Shown here: piece by piece, positions 13,601 to 24,228 of the stretch | How the letters are laid out: every line of letters begins with the position of its first letter | Position numbering within the stretch: the first letter of the stretch is position 1 | Origin: Lunularia cruciata | Lineage: Eukaryota > Streptophyta > Marchantiopsida > Lunulariales > Lunulariaceae | Reading direction: 5' to 3' | Assembly: GCA_948567375.1 (NCBI GenBank) | Contig: OX419755.1 | Location: 23,379,001 to 23,443,000 of the forward strand | Length of the DNA stretch: 64,000 nucleotides | Notes under the pieces: model-generated | Seen by the model: the letters and a program-made list of their open reading frames with translations, nothing else | Databases searched by the model: none | What the model was told of the DNA's origin: nothing | Program-made: the position numbers and the translations under genes

Positions 13601-15148
13601 GAGAATAAACTTAGCCTTATAACAAAATCGTTTAGAAAAAAAATGTCATTTTGCCAAACAGTATTGCGGATGTCCAAAGACATTTACCAAAGTTGATTGG
13701 ACTACTACTTTTATATTGCTATGTTCAATAAAACAAAGTTCCTTACGGAAGAATGCTAGTGTAGCTCCTGCTCACTCTAAGATCCATTACTTATTGGCAA
13801 ATACTAAATGCATAGTGTATCTCTCAACTCTTTCTTACACAATGTTATCGTTGGAGGCATGACCTTCATGTACTTGGGTTTACTATGGGTGTTTGTTAGC
13901 TTCGGACCATGATTCTAATAAGGATCAATCTATAATCTACTCCAATGTGTGGCACAAGTTCCCATTTGTACCTCATGGGTCTTTGGATAATGGATTCTTT
14001 TATTCTAGTTTGTGGCCCAAATTCCCAATTACACCGTCTATAGACTCAGGAGATTGACCACACTTCAGCTTTTACATGTGGAAGTTAAAGATAATGGTCC
14101 TCAAGCTCCTTGTTCTTCATACTTTCCCGGCCTCATTTCATGGAACGATATTAATCCTAGTGAGATTCACTAGAATTAATTATTTATTCTCAATTCGTAT
14201 TAATTTATATTAATTCACGGAATTCACTACAGCTACACACCATCATTACGCAAAGATGTACGGTATTGTCCTCTACCTACATATGTGCTTGTTCATAAAA
14301 CAGATCGATAGAGAGGCGACTCTATACAATATTAACTGCACAATGTGTGTGAAAACTTCAGATATTTGCATCATTATTTACAATCTCATAAGGGGTGCTA
14401 ATCCTGCAAGATCCACGCTGGAGAAGGAAATCCTACATCTTTAAATAGTGGATTTTCTTCATATTTCTTTTCTTTAGTAAAATACACATTGAAAGAGGAA
14501 AGACGTAGAGTGAGGACGGGAATTGCTCTATATAATAGAAAGGTGAGAGTCCCGTGACAGATAAAATCAGGAAAATGTAGAGGAGAAGACAAGACAAAAG
14601 ACGAAAAGAAAGTACTTTTATGCTTAATAGAAGAGCGAAAAATTGATATGAAATTAATTGGGACATTGGAGAGATTCAATCTCCCAATGCTATTCTTCAA
14701 GGGAATTTTTCTATTATCGTAAAGACTTTTGGGGATCTTTTTGGAAAAAGAAGGCGACCCGTGCAGATAACGAGAAGGAGGGGAGGACGTTAACTATATG
14801 ATCAGTTCCAGTCTTCCATTGATTATTAGGAGTTTTACATCCTAATCCTGTGGGGTGGCCAGTTCGAGTATGAAGATGGGCTTTGTCACTTCCTACACTA
14901 TGATATCCTTATGACATCATTCATGGAGTGCGTAACATCCCCTCCATTCATATCTTGCATTGGGATGGAGCATCGAGCAATTTGGCTCTTTGTTCTTCAG
15001 ATTTGGCGCCTCAAGACCGTCACCAATGCGTTTGCCACGGCAAGAAAATCTGGAGATTTTCAAACAATGTATTTGCACAAGAGTGTAAACGGGGACCCCC
15101 AATTACCGGAAAGATTCAGAACAAAGGTGTCAAGGTCACACTGCAGTT
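10636..15148. other. Intergenic region downstream of FMO
   Basis: No gene is supportable. At 10.8-11.0 kb there is a short tandem duplication (separate entry). Around 11.36-11.97 kb several overlapping open frames of 60-117 codons occur on both strands, none resembling a known family. From 12.0 kb the sequence becomes strongly AT-rich with a CT microsatellite and poly-A runs, as expected of old repeat DNA. A ~35-bp motif at 14746-14785 recurs beyond the far side of the gypsy element at 25378-25412. Confidence 0.55.
10828..11012. repeat. Tandem duplication of ~90 bp
   Basis: Two adjacent diverged units, about 10828-10915 and 10919-11012. Both begin ACTT(C/A)GATCTA(C/T)AACG and then carry GTTGTAC, GAAGAT(A/G)TTGATTC and AATGAATGCACTT, and both end in a TTTC-AG-like run. 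This is a local duplication in non-coding DNA just 3' of the FMO gene. No function is implied. Confidence 0.65.
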
Positions 15149-15596
15149 GTCACGCCATTTGTAGTTCCGCATCTAGATGCTCGGACACTGGAGTTCCAGT
15201 GATGGTAGTTAGAGTTATTCTAGCAGTTTCTCAGGGACTACTTTCCGACGGTTAGATTTCGTGTTCGGGGTACTGACTTCACGGTGGGGCCCACCGTCAC
15301 TTTGCACCGTTTGCACCGTCGAGTGTGCCGTCAGTGGTACCGTTAGGGTTTCAGGGCTAGCTCGAGTCCAGGGGGTATAGTTTCAAAGTGAGCTCTAGAG
15401 AGCTCACTTCTCTGATGTTGAGCCTTCGAGTTCCTGGCTATGGTGGACAGAGGCCGGCGAGCGTCACCTGGATTCTCTATGCTTGAGTGGGTGTGGCTTG
15501 ACTGTAATCAGTGCCCAGTTGTTGGCAGTTTATAGAGTGACAGATCAAGTACTGATCTGAGTTGAGTTGAGTTGAGAATGTTAAGCAATCTGATTA
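15149..15596 (+). repeat. 5' LTR of the gypsy element (5'-truncated)
   Basis: Direct repeat of 24506-24953, equal length (448 bp), about 97% identical by eye. It begins GTCACGCCATTTG and ends AAGCAATCTGATTA. The 105 bp that precede the matching segment at the 3' end (starting TGTGGCAC) are absent here, so the left LTR appears truncated or the insertion joined abnormally. The bases straight after it, TTACATCAGAG, weakly resemble a methionine-initiator primer-binding site (ATCAGAG core). LTR limits are inferred from the repeat, not from a target-site duplication. Confidence 0.75.
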
Positions 15597-17000
15597 CATC
15601 AGAGAAGTGAAGTCAGGGGGAAATCGGGTGCAGGAACGTTGAGTGTTGGTGGTATCTCCAAGCTCGGTGGATCGTGGTAGCTCGATTCAGGTTCTGTGTT
15701 TCCCTAGTGTGCAGAAGCTCGTGTAGTTGATGCAAATTTGGCAGTTAGGCGGACGGTGTGCGGAAGTGCTGGCCAAATTTCGAGCAAAGAAGGAGCAATT
15801 TTTTGAGCAGTGTTGTGATTTTGAGCTCAGGAGGTGAAGGCAGGACCAATTTGCTGCGAGTTGGGCTCAGAAAGTGAAATTGAAGGTGGAGTTGGAAAGC
15901 TCTTCTCATGAAATTGTGATTTGGAAAACCCCGTTTTGTCAATTTGGCTCAAGTGGAAAGTTAACGGGGGATTTGGTGGACATCCATCTTTAGGGTTTAC
16001 GTCAGATTTTACGTCAGATTTTGGGCCAGAATTGGAGGAGTTTCGCTGTTTGGCCAGATTTGGAGAAGTTTTGCTAGTTTGGAGGAGTTTCGCAGATTTG
16101 GAGAAGTTTCGCCAATTTTGGAGGAGGTTTGAAGTGGCAACAAGAAAGGCCTCATTTGGCTGAATTTCAAGGCTTTGAGGCATAGGGCTGTGGGCTATGA
16201 GAGGCTACGAAGGCCTAGAAGGGCCAGCAAGCCAGCTTGCTGGCGTGAGGCTAGCTAGTTTAGTGTAGATCTTGGTCATTGGTTGGCAAAATCTGCTTTT
16301 CTTGCTAGATTGTGCACAACAGGGTTTGACCCCTAGATCTCTTGTTCCTAGACTGGTGCCCTAGCCAACTGGTCCACCCTCACTTGTTGTCATAGTGACT
16401 GTGCCACTGTTATCTATACACATGTAGCTTTGGCTAGTAGAGGCAGTTTGATCCCATTCTTGGTGATCCTGGTAGCTTAGGACTTAGATACGAACTACTC
16501 TTATATCAAATGCCAAATGGTGGCAGAGTCAGTCCCGTGTTGTGTTATGAGATGGAGGGTTTTCATTTAGATTTCTTGTGATTGGATCCCCTCCATTCTC
16601 TGCTTCCTGTTTGTGCACCACGTTTGTGTGAGGTGCCTTGAATTTTGAGCATTGGTGCTCTGGTGTGCTCCCGGTGGTGAGGCTGGAGTGATGACCAGTC
16701 AGACTACCTTTGTTTCTCTCCGGTGAGGCAGGAAGTGATGACCTGCAGACCGTGAGAGTGCATGTTATGATGGCAGGTTACAGGTTGCCCTTCCCCTAGT
16801 GTAGTTATCTCGGTTAGAGTTACATTAGTGGGTGGTGTCTAGTTGGTGTTGGCACTTGGTGGGGCACTTGCAATTGCGACTTGCGGTTGCAGTTGGTGGT
16901 TCGGGTTTGTTGGTGTAGTTACGTGGTCACGACGGAGTTCTTTGGAGATTCCAGAGGAGTTAGCCCTGTAGTACGTAGTGGGTTTACTCGGAGTGGTGCT
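15597..17000 (+). other. Leader of the gypsy element between LTR and gag
   Basis: About 1.4 kb without a clean reading frame, as expected for the untranslated leader carrying primer-binding and packaging signals. It contains a TTGG/AGGAGTTTCGC-rich stretch near 16020-16130 with several near-copies of GGAGAAGTTT. It also holds a 75-nt segment at 16316-16390 whose reverse complement has a tRNA-like outline. A GGTGGCAGAGTCAG stretch at about 16517 is another possible primer-binding site. Confidence 0.5.
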
Positions 17001-18402
17001 CGATATCAGCCTGTATCTTAGGTCCCAGTGAGGGAGGAGATTGACTCTGAGTTGGAGTTCGACACAGGAGCTGATTCAGTTGAGAGTGCACTTGGTGTGT
17101 CCGCACCGTTGTTGTGAGACATGGACGAGATTTATGGGGCCTCCAAAGGCCCTAGGCGTTACTCTGGTACAGTGGGTACCATTGAGTTGGATGACTTCAT
17201 CCAGGAGTTCGATAGTTGATGTGATCTATAGCAGATGCGGAACCCGACTTTGTTCACACCCTTCATGGCATGGAAGGGGTTGTTTCAGCACTTGGAGGGT
17301 CCACCGATGGACGACTACCATGAGTTCAGGAGAGCTCATTTGGAGGAGATTGAGTTATGGAGACAGTATTGGTCTCCACACTATGTCTCCATCACTTCAG
17401 GTTCGGTGGCCAGGAGTAGGTCGGCTGTACCTACGAGTTCTAGCTCGAGTAGTGTTGGTGGAGCTAGTGGAGGTGCACTAGCTGAAGATAGTGCTACTAC
17501 GAGTGGAGATACCGCTGCAGGAGGTGGTGTGGTGCCGGGGTTTAACCCCATGGTAGAGTTCTTCCTATGTTTCAGGCAGAACTACTAGGGAGTGCGGACT
17601 GACAAGCTGAGGAGCTTGCAGGAGTTCCAGCGAAAGGCTGGAGAGAGCCTACGCGAGGCATACACTCGCATGAGGCGGCTGATCAGTTTCACTCAGGGAG
17701 TTATTGAGGCCCAAGCAGTCTAGTTTTGGTATGGGATACTGGACAGGGAGTTGCGACGTAGAGTTCATGATGCTACGTTGTTGCAGGCTACTTTGCCCAC
17801 TTTGGCAGTAGTCTTTGGTTTGGTTGAGCGTATTGAGCTCAACATGGTGGAGGAGAGAGTGGTGACAGCTGGATTTGGTAGAGAGACCTCATCCACGGTT
17901 GTGACTTCTTCTAGAGTGCAGCAGAGTGCACCACGCCCAGTTGGTTTTCGAGGACAGGGTGGACAAGCCCAGATCCTATGGAGCGAGTGGAGGGCCTAGT
18001 GGAGTTAGACCCTTACCCTCATTTTCGGGTCAGCAGCAGCCAGTGAGTGGTGGTGTTGCTTGTTGGACTTGTGGTGGACCTCACCATAGGAGAGAGTGTA
18101 CTCAGGTCAGCGGACCTGATACCTCTGGTGCATCACAGCCAGCACAGAGGCAGTGTGAGCATTGCCACAGATTTGGTCACACTAGTGACCGGTGTTTTGA
18201 CCTACACCCGGAGTTACGGAGTGGTAGGGCTGCTATGGCAGGTAGTAGAGGAGCTCCAATTCATGGAGGACGAGGTGGTAGAGGTGGTGGTAGAAGATCT
18301 ACACCTAGTAGGGGTGCAGTACCTGCCCTTACTTCTGACACAGCTATGGCTACTCGGATTGAGCAGTTGGAGCAGAGATTGGCTAGTATGGCTATTGCTT
18401 AG
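17001..18402 (+). pseudogene. gag: Gypsy gag with two zinc knuckles, broken
   Basis: Capsid/nucleocapsid part of the element. The frame through Met 17121 reads a gag-like body (QEFQRKAGESLREAYTRMRR is typical of plant and algal gypsy gag) with stops at TGA 17115, TGA 17217, TAG 17229, TAG 17586 and TAG 17721. A one-base shift near 17960-17990 moves the reading to the downstream frame. There two zinc knuckles follow: CWTCGGPHHRREC near 18061 (C-X2-C-X3-H-X4-C) and CEHCHRFGHTSDRC near 18154 (C-X2-C-X4-H-X4-C). A Gly/Arg-rich patch comes next. TAG 18400-18402 interrupts continuation into the protease part. The real N terminus is upstream and not resolved. Confidence 0.8.
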
Positions 18403-19821
18403 AGGAGATCAGATTCGGGTGCTGAGGCTTCCACCTCATATGCTGGTGATAGAGATGCTTTGGACTTCATGTGCGGAGCAGCACAGGTGGATGCATCTGC
18501 AGCAGTGACTAGGAGTGCAGTACGTGCTCCAAAGCCTAGAGGAGCATCAGTGGAGTTGGACCCACAAAGAGGAGAGGTTGGGAGACAGGTCAGACTTCCC
18601 CAGTCTTTCACGCTATCTGAGGCATTGCAGACGACATCCATGGTTCCTAGACGTCCCAGTGCAGGTGTGGTAGGTGGTGATGGAGTACCTGATGGAGTAC
18701 CTGCTAGTCAGCCACCTGCTACTACACAGACTAAGTCTAGCATGATGTTGGGGGCGGCTCAGCTGATTATGCGGCATCCTTTATTTTCAGCCAGTGACAT
18801 GTTTACATTAAGAGTTGACCCAACCCCAGTGTTCCGGTTGGCTGCCACGTTGTGTGAGAGTAGGGATGGTGCAGTTCCTACTACTAGAGCAAAGGTGGTT
18901 GGTAGTGGATCTGACTTGATTGAGGAGCATGGGATCCGTTCAGCGACCAGTGGGTTGTGGCAGGCAGCAGCGGCTAGACTGGAGGAGTTGCCAGCTAGAC
19001 CGGCCTTTGAGAGAGCGCGGTTTACACCTGGTGTTGTCCTATTGGATAACCAGAGGGGGATTTTTCGTTTGGTGGGACCTTCAGGGAAGGTCTATACACC
19101 ACAGAGAGTCTTGTTAGACTCTGGTGCGTAGCCCCTTATGTTGGGGAAGGCTGCAGTTGTCGGTCTGGAGTTACGGAAGACCGATGTAGAGAGGTGTCCA
19201 TTTCAGATCCAGACATCTCTTGGTGGTGGTTCGACACAGTACATCACACGTGGAGAGCTTGTTGTCCAGGTTCAGCCTGGTCATTCGACTGATAGCTTGG
19301 TGGTGAGAGCTCAGGCTATTGCGACGATAGCTGAGTCATATGATGTGCTAGTTGGGGGAGCAGTGTTATACCCCATGGGTTTCAGTATTGACTATTGGGA
19401 GGAGACAGCCTCTTATAGACCTGGTTGGCAGTCTAGTGAGGGACGGGTATGTCGCCTACCAGTACGCTTCAGTAGTGGCAGTCTTGGCTCACTACAGTCC
19501 GAGACCATGGCAACATCAGTTTTAGCTTTCAGCGGTGCGGTTACTTGGCCTGGTGACTTGTTGGAGGGGAACGCCCATGCAGAGGATACTCCAGTACCAG
19601 AGGAGATCACTCGGCTATGGAGTACGAGTGGGATTGTTCCATCCACCTTGGATGTTCCATTGTGGAGTTCAGAGGAAGCATTGCAGCAGCATGCGGATCA
19701 GTTGGTGCAGCAGGCTTGGAGTGGAGCCTTCGTACCATCAGGGGATGAGTGTGAGGATGAGCCTCTAGAGGCGATTGCTTTGGGACCTCTGGATACCACA
19801 CTCATTGCTTGGCAGTATCCA
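18403..19821 (+). pseudogene. Gypsy spacer and aspartic protease, broken
   Basis: Continues the gag frame after the TAG at 18400. About 240 codons of spacer lead to the retropepsin active site VLLDSGA near 19108-19128, followed at once by TAG 19129-19131 (expected GAQPLM, so CAG to TAG). Downstream residues (SLGGGSTQYITRGELVVQV, then YDVLVGGAVLYPMGFSIDYW) fit the rest of an LTR-element protease. A further ~140 residues of unknown linker, acidic near its end, connect to the methyltransferase. The linker has no recognisable domain. Confidence 0.75.
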
Positions 19822-20880
19822 GTAGAGGGGATATGCCTATTGGAGTTGTTTGGTGGGATCAGCATCGGACTAGCTGCGGTGTTACAGGCGGATATCCGAG
19901 TTCAGAGGTACTTGTATGTAGAGAGAGATGAGACTGCTAGGCGAGTCTCTCTACATCATGTGGCACACTTGGCCTATCGGTATCCGGAGTTATTACTGAT
20001 GTCAGCAGTCAGAGGTTACCAGAAGGCCTTAGCAGGAGACATTTCCTTACTGGGGGCGCATGACCTAGAGAGACATGGGCCTATTCACTTGGTGATTTCT
20101 GGATGGCCATGTCAGGGACATACACGTGCGGGCCGCAGTTTGGGTCTTCAGGATCCTCGTTCTGGTGTGTTTTGGGAGATGTTACGGATATTATGACATC
20201 TCCAGGTTCATCAGTCTGTTTCTCCAGCTTACCTTTTGGAGAACATTCCTTTGTTGGGTGATTCTCGCACTAGAGTGGTGGCGAGTACACATCAGGTCCA
20301 TTCTTGGATGGGACCTATTGTATTGTTAGATGCAGCCAAAGTGGGATCACGGGCTCATCGTCTTCGTCTTTGGTGGACGAACCTTTTACCCAGAGAAGTT
20401 CTACAGTGTAGTTATGATGGGATTCAGCGACTTGACCACATCCTTGTTGATGATATCTTGGATGTTGGGCGTCAGTCTCAGACAATGGTAGTGGCTGATA
20501 GGTCACCTATGGCAGTGGTGAACCTAGTTGGACAGCCTAGAGCTGCATTTCCCACACTCATGAGTTTCCCAGGCTCTCATGCTTTTTGAGAGGGAGGACC
20601 TGGACTTGTTTGGGACTCACAGTTACAGTAGTTGGTGGAGCCCAATGCTGATGAGAGAGAGCGGGCGATGAGTTTTCGCACCGGTATTACCGTTGTTCCA
20701 GCAGTGTCAGAGGCATCCAGGCGTCAGGTGTTAGGTCAGGCTATGGATATGAATTGTTTGACCTGGATTGTGAGCCTTGGCTTGGCAGAGCAGCGTAGGA
20801 TGCGCTTGATAGGCATCACCACTCGGACACTTGTGAGCCTTGTGCCTATCGAGACGATTCAGGCACATGCTGGGGGCGAT
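19822..20880 (+). pseudogene. DNMT3-like cytosine-5 DNA methyltransferase domain inside the polyprotein
   Basis: Transfers methyl from S-adenosylmethionine to cytosine C5. Motifs in conventional order: I, LLELFGGISIGL (about 19837-19872, SAM binding); II, YLYVERDE (to 19932); IV, ISGWPCQGHTRAG with the catalytic Cys codon at 20110-20112; VI, ENIP (20239-20250); VIII, GSRAHRLRLWWTNL (about 20344-20385); a target-recognition tail DERERAMSFRTG; and X, RRQVLGQAMDMNCLTW (from 20719). DAAKVGSRAHRLR mirrors the DNMT3 segment before motif VIII, and the I-to-X order excludes plant DRM, which is rearranged. It lies in frame between protease and RT. TGA 20194, TGA 20587 and TAG 20629 interrupt it; each fits a single C-to-T change (CGA or CAG). 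All catalytic residues I can check are otherwise kept. Confidence 0.88.
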
Positions 20881-21222
20881 GGACCGAGTGGACATGGTAT
20901 TCTTGGGACACATCCTGTAGCTACTAGGGAGAGTGGTCTACTTGGAGTCCATCCGGGTGAGCGTGGGCTACTTGGATTACACCCTTGGTCCACGTGGGAT
21001 GCAGCCAGAGGACGTGTGGAGCTTGCAGCCAGAGTGGAGGGAGTTTTTCACATAGAGGTTGGGACCTCTAGTGGTCGGGAGCATGACACTATTGCTCCCA
21101 AGGGCCCAGTGTAGCAGCCAATCAGTACGTCTTCCACTCCTACTACAGTTACAGAGGATACTTGGGAGCCAGATCTTGGACCCAAGCTTACTGGAGAGGA
21201 AAGATGGAGGGTTTGGAGGTTC
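20881..21222 (+). other. Linker between methyltransferase and reverse transcriptase
   Basis: Stays in the polyprotein frame. It contains a short internal repeat, GILGTHP, GLLGVHP, GLLGLHP, spaced about 11-14 residues apart (20890-20985). TAG 21112-21114 follows (expected GPVQQP) and then a Ser/Thr-rich stretch. No domain recognised. Confidence 0.6.
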
Positions 21223-22680
21223 TTGGGGAGTCACACGAGTTGTTTTGCCTTCAGTATGAAGGATTTGGGTGCTCTGAAGGGACCTGGTATTTGGATTGAG
21301 CTGACTAGCGACACACCAGTTTTCCGACGTCCTTATCGATATAGTGATATGGAGAGGACATTGATTCAGAGCCGGAGTAGTGACCTTTTTGAGGCTGGTT
21401 TGGTGGAGATTTCACATGGAGAGTATGCATCAGCGACAGTGATGCCAGCCAAGAAGGATATGCATGGCAACTATACAGATAGGCGGATGTGTGGAGATTA
21501 CCGTCCTATCAACCGATAGACCAGGGCTGATCGGTATGCCATGCCTACACCGGAGGAGATTTTTGATGCGATTGGGCATGCAAAGGTCTTCAGTACTTTG
21601 GATCTTCGAGCAGGATATCATCAGTTGCCGATTAGGGAGGAGGATAAGTCCAAGACAACATTTTGGGCTATTGATCCTCACGGCAAGGATATGTTATATC
21701 AGTGGAGGTTCTTACCATTTGGGTTGAAGAATGCTCCTGCTGAGTTCCAGAGGGTCATGGATAGGATTCTAGCTGGATTGGATTTTGCTCGGTGTTATAT
21801 TGATGACATTTTGGTCTATAGCACTACTATGGAGGAGCATGAGAGACAGTTGTTGGAGGTGTTTGAGAGGTTGAGATCTCATGGACTCAAATTACATCTT
21901 GGGAAGTGTAGGTTCTTCCACGAGCAGGTTGAGTATTTGGGTCACACTATCTACCCCGGAGGACTTGGTGTTCAGCAGACCAAGGTGGAGGCTATTGCAT
22001 GTATTCCTCGGCCTACGGATGTGAGCAGAGTGCGAGCATTCCTTGGGTTGGCAAACTTCTATCGCCGCTATGTTAGAGGATTTAGTGCCATTGCCAAGGC
22101 CTTGACGAAGCTGACCAAGCTTACACAAGAGTGGTGTTGGGGAGATGAGCAGGAGAGAGCTTTTGTAGAGCTCAAGGAGATGTTGACATCTGCTCCTATT
22201 TTGAGGAGACCTATCAGAGGACGACCATTTCAGGTTCATACTGATTGGAGTATGTTGGGGCTTGGAGCGGTGCTCACCCAACATGATGATGAGGAGAAGG
22301 AGTTTGTGGTGGCCTATGCTAGTCGCTCCAACAATTCAGCAGAGGCAAAGTATAGTTCATATGAGGGAGAGTGCTTGGCAGCAGTTTGGGTAGTAGCACA
22401 TTTCCGATGTTACCTATTTGGTAACCCCTTCACTCTCATCACTGATCATCAACCACTGAAATGGTTGATGGAATCCGACAAGCTTTCAGGGAAGCTTGCA
22501 CGATGGGCTCTGATTTTATAGGAGTATGATTTCACGGTTGTTCACAGACCTGGAGTGGTGAACCGTGATGCAGATGGGTTGAGTAGATACCCATGTCCTA
22601 GCCAGCAGGATCAGACCGGAGCACGTTGGCATGGTGAGACAGATGAGGAGATGGTGCCAGGTTGGCATGCATCGGCCTTT
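21223..22680 (+). pseudogene. Gypsy reverse transcriptase and RNase H, broken
   Basis: RNA-dependent DNA polymerase and RNase H of the element. RT blocks visible in order: MPAKKD, RMCGDYRPINR, FSTLDLRAGYHQLPI, FLPFGLKNAPAEFQRVMD, the catalytic YIDD box (21796-21807) and the SHGLKLHLGKCRFF / LGHTIYPGG block. RNase H has all acidic residues: HTDWS, YEGECLA and ITDHQPLKW. TAG 21517 (expected NRQT) and TAG 22519 (expected ILQEYDF) are the only breaks. Ty3/gypsy identity is unambiguous. Confidence 0.93.
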
Positions 22681-24060
22681 CTGTGTATATTTGCAGAGAC
22701 TTTGGTGGTATCTCTCTCAGCGCATACAGGAGGAGTTATTGAGGTCACAGATCCAGAGAGTGAAGATATTGGTACAGTTCAGCGAGACATTCATGATGAT
22801 GTCTTAGTGATGGACTATCTTCGCACTGGTGTTGTGGGTGGCACAGTTGGGGCCAAGGAGAGAGACCGTGTTCTTCAGCGAGCCAGACGGTTCAGATTGG
22901 AGGGTAGACACCTTTTGCGTGTATGGGAGGATGGTAGAGTGCGAGTAGTACCACTTCCATCACAGAGACCACAGTTGGTCCGTCATGCTCATGAGGAGCT
23001 AGGACATTTTGGAGTAAAGCGTACATATAGCTTACTCCAGAGTCATTATTGGTGGCGCGGTATGCAGACCGAGGTACAACAGTTTGTTGCCAGATGTGTG
23101 GTTTGTGACCAAGTTAGAGCATCATTCAATGCTCCTACGCCACAGTTACACCCATTACCTATCATGGGATTGGGTTACCGTTGGAGTTTGGAATTCGCCG
23201 GACCTTTACCGCTGACTGTGAGACATCATCGGTATGTTTTGGTGATGGTGGAGCACTTCTCCAAGTGGATTGAGTTGGTGGCACTTCCTGACAAGTCTAG
23301 TGAAGGGACAACTTACTCGTTCCTGGATCGAGTTCTTAGTCATTTTGGTGCACAAGCTGAGGTTTTGACTGATCAGGGTATAGAGTTCTTGGGAGAGTTT
23401 CAGGTCTTGTGTGACAAGGCTTTGATTGATCATTGTACTACATCCCGAGATCACCCTGAGGCAGATGGCTTAGCAAAGAGAGTGGTTCAGACGGTGAAGA
23501 GAGGATTGCAAAAGTATGGTTTGTAGAGAGGCCACTTGGGAGATTGGGATCTCCAGTTACCTTGGATGGCCATGGGCTATCGGTTCAGCCGGCAAGCCTC
23601 CTTAGCATCCTTCTCTCTATACTTTCTACTCTATGGACGAGATCCAGATTTACTTGTAGCCATTTGTCGAGATGCTACTGTAGTTTTGGACTTGGATGAC
23701 CCTGATGTATGGATGAGCGCATGTTCTCAACGGGCAGAGATCTTTCGGAGAGTGATGCCGATGGCCTTTGAGAACTTAGCGATTGCTCAGCATAGAGATA
23801 CTTTACGCTATGCTACCATTCGAGGAGGAGGTTATAGACCCTTGATCCGTCGATTTCATCCAGGCGACTATGTATATCTATAGCAGACAGCACCGACGAC
23901 ACTTGATGTTTCTACAGGCCGCACTATCTTGAGAGTGCGCGAGGTTTTGCCATCTGGAGTCCTTGTGTTAGAAGGACGTGATGGTGTTGTTTGGAAGGAT
24001 CATGTGCGCAATTGTGCGCCATGCCACCTTCCAAACATTGATGGTACTATGGACCCAAGC
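22681..24060 (+). pseudogene. Gypsy integrase, broken and with altered catalytic residues
   Basis: Inserts element cDNA into the genome. An HHCC zinc-binding domain is intact (HEELGHFG... CVVC near 22990-23110). In the core, the first catalytic Asp is Glu (SLEFAGPLP, codon 23191-23193), the second is kept (LTDQGIEF, codon 23371-23373) and the third, normally Glu in ADGLAERVVQT, is Lys (codon 23476-23478). TAG 23524 and TAG 23881 interrupt the C-terminal part. The region ends with a GPF/Y-like module (REVLPSGVLVLEGRDG ... WKDHVRNCAPCHLPN). No chromodomain follows. Confidence 0.88.
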
Positions 24061-24228
24061 TTGGCACTTGTACGTGCAGGCTTGAGGTGTATGTTATGTG
24101 GCTCTTCTGGTGGAACTGCTACTATGTTAGTGTGTGATAGCTGTTCGAGAGGATGGCATATGGCATGTATGACTCCTCCCCTCACGGTGGTTCCTTAGGG
24201 ACAATGGTTATGTCCTAGGTGTATTTGA
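24061..24228 (+). pseudogene. C-terminal PHD zinc finger of the gypsy polyprotein
   Basis: PHD fingers read histone H3 tails. The spacing is a textbook C4HC3 finger: CMLC from 24088, 11 residues, CDSC, 4 residues, H, 2 residues, C, 14 residues, then CPRC ending near 24222. Conserved features include VCDSCSRGWHMACMTPPL and the GQWLCPRC signature. TAG 24196-24198 falls where Gln is expected (VVPQGQWLC). TGA 24226-24228 is the likely natural terminus. It sits just after the integrase tail, the place many plant gypsy elements carry a chromodomain. Confidence 0.9.

Noticed and set aside
19138-20589. A host DNMT gene interrupted by a retrotransposon
   Set aside because: The methyltransferase is intronless, in the same frame as protease and RT, and bounded by in-frame element linkers. 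Nothing suggests separate host exons.
18400-24198. TAG as a recoded or read-through codon in the gypsy polyprotein
   Set aside because: Too many TAGs, TGA stops as well, a gag frameshift and changed integrase residues. Decay by C-to-T mutation explains all of them, and host genes in the window use TAG as a true stop.
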